From: Bacteroidetes bacterium ADurb.Bin008
GTDB lineage: Bacteria > Bacteroidota > Bacteroidia > Bacteroidales > Tenuifilaceae
Assembly (NCBI GenBank): GCA_002071445.1
Contig: MWFE01000065.1
Coordinates: forward strand, 62,001 to 126,000
DNA: 64,000 bases
Direction of reading: 5' to 3'
Both the position numbers and the translations under genes were made by a program. Each line of letters opens with the position of its first letter. Positions within the stretch are counted from its first letter, which is position 1. Below are positions 63,196-64,000 of the stretch, one piece after another. Under the pieces are notes generated by a model. It saw only the letters and a list, made by a program, of their open reading frames with translations. It did not search any database and had not been told where the DNA came from.

Positions 63196-64000
63196 ATGAA
63201 AAGAGTTTTACTATCGTTTTTCATCAGTATTGTTTCTGTGGTGGCGGTGTACCTGTTTTTCCGGTCATGCGAGAGTCATAGTGAAATCGAGGGAACTGAC
63301 AAATTACAGGATATCGAAACCTATCAACCTGTCCTTGAATACGGCATACCCGTCGATTCATTCCACATCTCTACCCACACCATAAAGCGTAACCAAACCA
63401 TTGGCAACATCTTCCTGTCATTAGGCATTAACGAGGAGTACCTCAAACAATTACCCAGGTCCGCAGATAACATTTTTGACATACGAACCATAAAAGCAGG
63501 GAATACCTACAAGGTATTTACCAAACGCGATACTGCGGCTACCATTGAATACCTCGTATATGAGCATACATCTACGGAATATGTAATGTTTCATTTCTCC
63601 GATTCGCTTACGGTACGTGCCGTACAAAAGGATATTCGTGCCGTTACCCGCCTCAGCGAGGCGGAGATATCGTCGTCGCTGTGGGAGGCCATGTACGATT
63701 ACAACCTGAACCCCATGCTTGCCCTCGACCTTTCCGACGCGTTTGCCTGGGCTGTTGATTTCTTCGGGCTATACCAAGGCGATGGTTTCAAGGCCCTGTA
63801 CGACGAGCTATACGTTGACGACAAATCGGTGGGGATTGGCACCATTCATGCCGCCTGGTTCGAGCACCGTGGGCAAAAGTACTATGCTTTCCGCTTTATG
63901 CAGGATTCAGTATCAAGCTACTGGGACGAGGAGGGCAACAGTCTGCGCAAGGCATTCCTCAAAGCCCCCTTGCGCTTTTCGCGCATCAGCTCGCGATTCT
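63196..64000 (+). CDS. M23 peptidase family protein, N-terminal part (runs off window)
   Basis: The frame starts at ATG 63196 and is open to the window end, giving 268 residues. A membrane or signal segment (VLLSFFISIVSVVAVYLFF) is followed by a LysM/OapA-like region (HTIKRNQTIGNIFLSLGINEEYL) and an N-terminal domain ending YWDEEGNSLRKAFLKAPL and FSRISSRF. That last block normally lies just before the first metal-binding histidine of M23 (lysostaphin-type) peptidoglycan endopeptidases. The catalytic domain itself is outside the window. Some family members act only as envelope scaffolds. Confidence 0.85.
   Translation, partial: MKRVLLSFFISIVSVVAVYLFFRSCESHSEIEGTDKLQDIETYQPVLEYGIPVDSFHISTHTIKRNQTIGNIFLSLGINEEYLKQLPRSADNIFDIRTIKAGNTYKVFTKRDTAATIEYLVYEHTSTEYVMFHFSDSLTVRAVQKDIRAVTRLSEAEISSSLWEAMYDYNLNPMLALDLSDAFAWAVDFFGLYQGDGFKALYDELYVDDKSVGIGTIHAAWFEHRGQKYYAFRFMQDSVSSYWDEEGNSLRKAFLKAPLRFSRISSRF

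Overview
The window looks like a chromosome segment of a Bacteroidota bacterium (class Bacteroidia; order not resolved). The evidence is a type IX secretion translocon gene (sprA/sov) in the ruvA-sprA-gcvH neighbourhood, a secreted protein with a type IX C-terminal sorting domain, FecR-type anti-sigma factors with STN-domain proteins, and repeated TAnnTTTG promoter boxes of the Bacteroidota sigma factor. Most genes have mid-range base composition. Two genes, a PIF1-like helicase and a RhuM-like gene, are clearly AT-rich and look acquired.

Layout. 1-4.7 kb: the end of an RND efflux operon (adaptor, CusA/CzcA-like pump, TolC-like channel). 4.9-9.8 kb: accessory zone with the AT-rich helicase, a TlpA-like thioredoxin, an AlkD-like glycosylase, and a tRNA-Arg(CCG) followed by five 129-130 bp tandem units. 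Each unit carries a terminator hairpin and a copy of the tRNA 3' end. A gene remnant follows. 10-14.2 kb: secreted esterase, MORN-repeat lipoprotein, and a type IX cargo of the peptidylarginine deiminase family. 14.2-16.7 kb (minus): one gene fusing an ECF sigma factor to a FecR anti-sigma factor, behind mqnC of futalosine menaquinone synthesis. 17-26.6 kb: pdxA, ruvA, sprA, gcvH. 26.7-31.4 kb (minus): thiL, flippase, glycosyltransferase, HprK-like ATPase. 31.6-41 kb: tig, clpP, recJ-lipB-lipA (minus), lysS, a PAS protein, rlmN (minus), yjbQ, and a candidate small RNA. 41.3-46.6 kb: gpsA, pgi, a BASS transporter with an exported BamE-like N-terminus, and an acyltransferase. 46.6-48.1 kb: low-complexity repeats flanking a RhuM/PLD-like gene. 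48.1-53.5 kb: a carboxymuconolactone decarboxylase-like protein, then a signalling cluster of ECF sigma, FecR and two large paralogous envelope proteins, one with an STN domain and neither with a TonB-receptor barrel. 53.8-64 kb: sufBCDS, a TPR-PP2C phosphatase gene interrupted by an in-frame TGA (minus), sufE, a SufT-like gene, a YitT-family membrane protein, and the start of an M23 peptidase gene.

Connections. The suf genes could supply clusters for the Fe-S enzymes LipA, RlmN and MqnC encoded here, and LipB/LipA make the lipoyl group carried by GcvH. SprA would export the deiminase-like protein. The most unusual items are the tRNA-3'-end repeat array, the one-piece sigma/anti-sigma protein, the barrel-less STN signalling cluster, the in-frame TGA in the phosphatase gene, and the BamE-like/BASS fusion.
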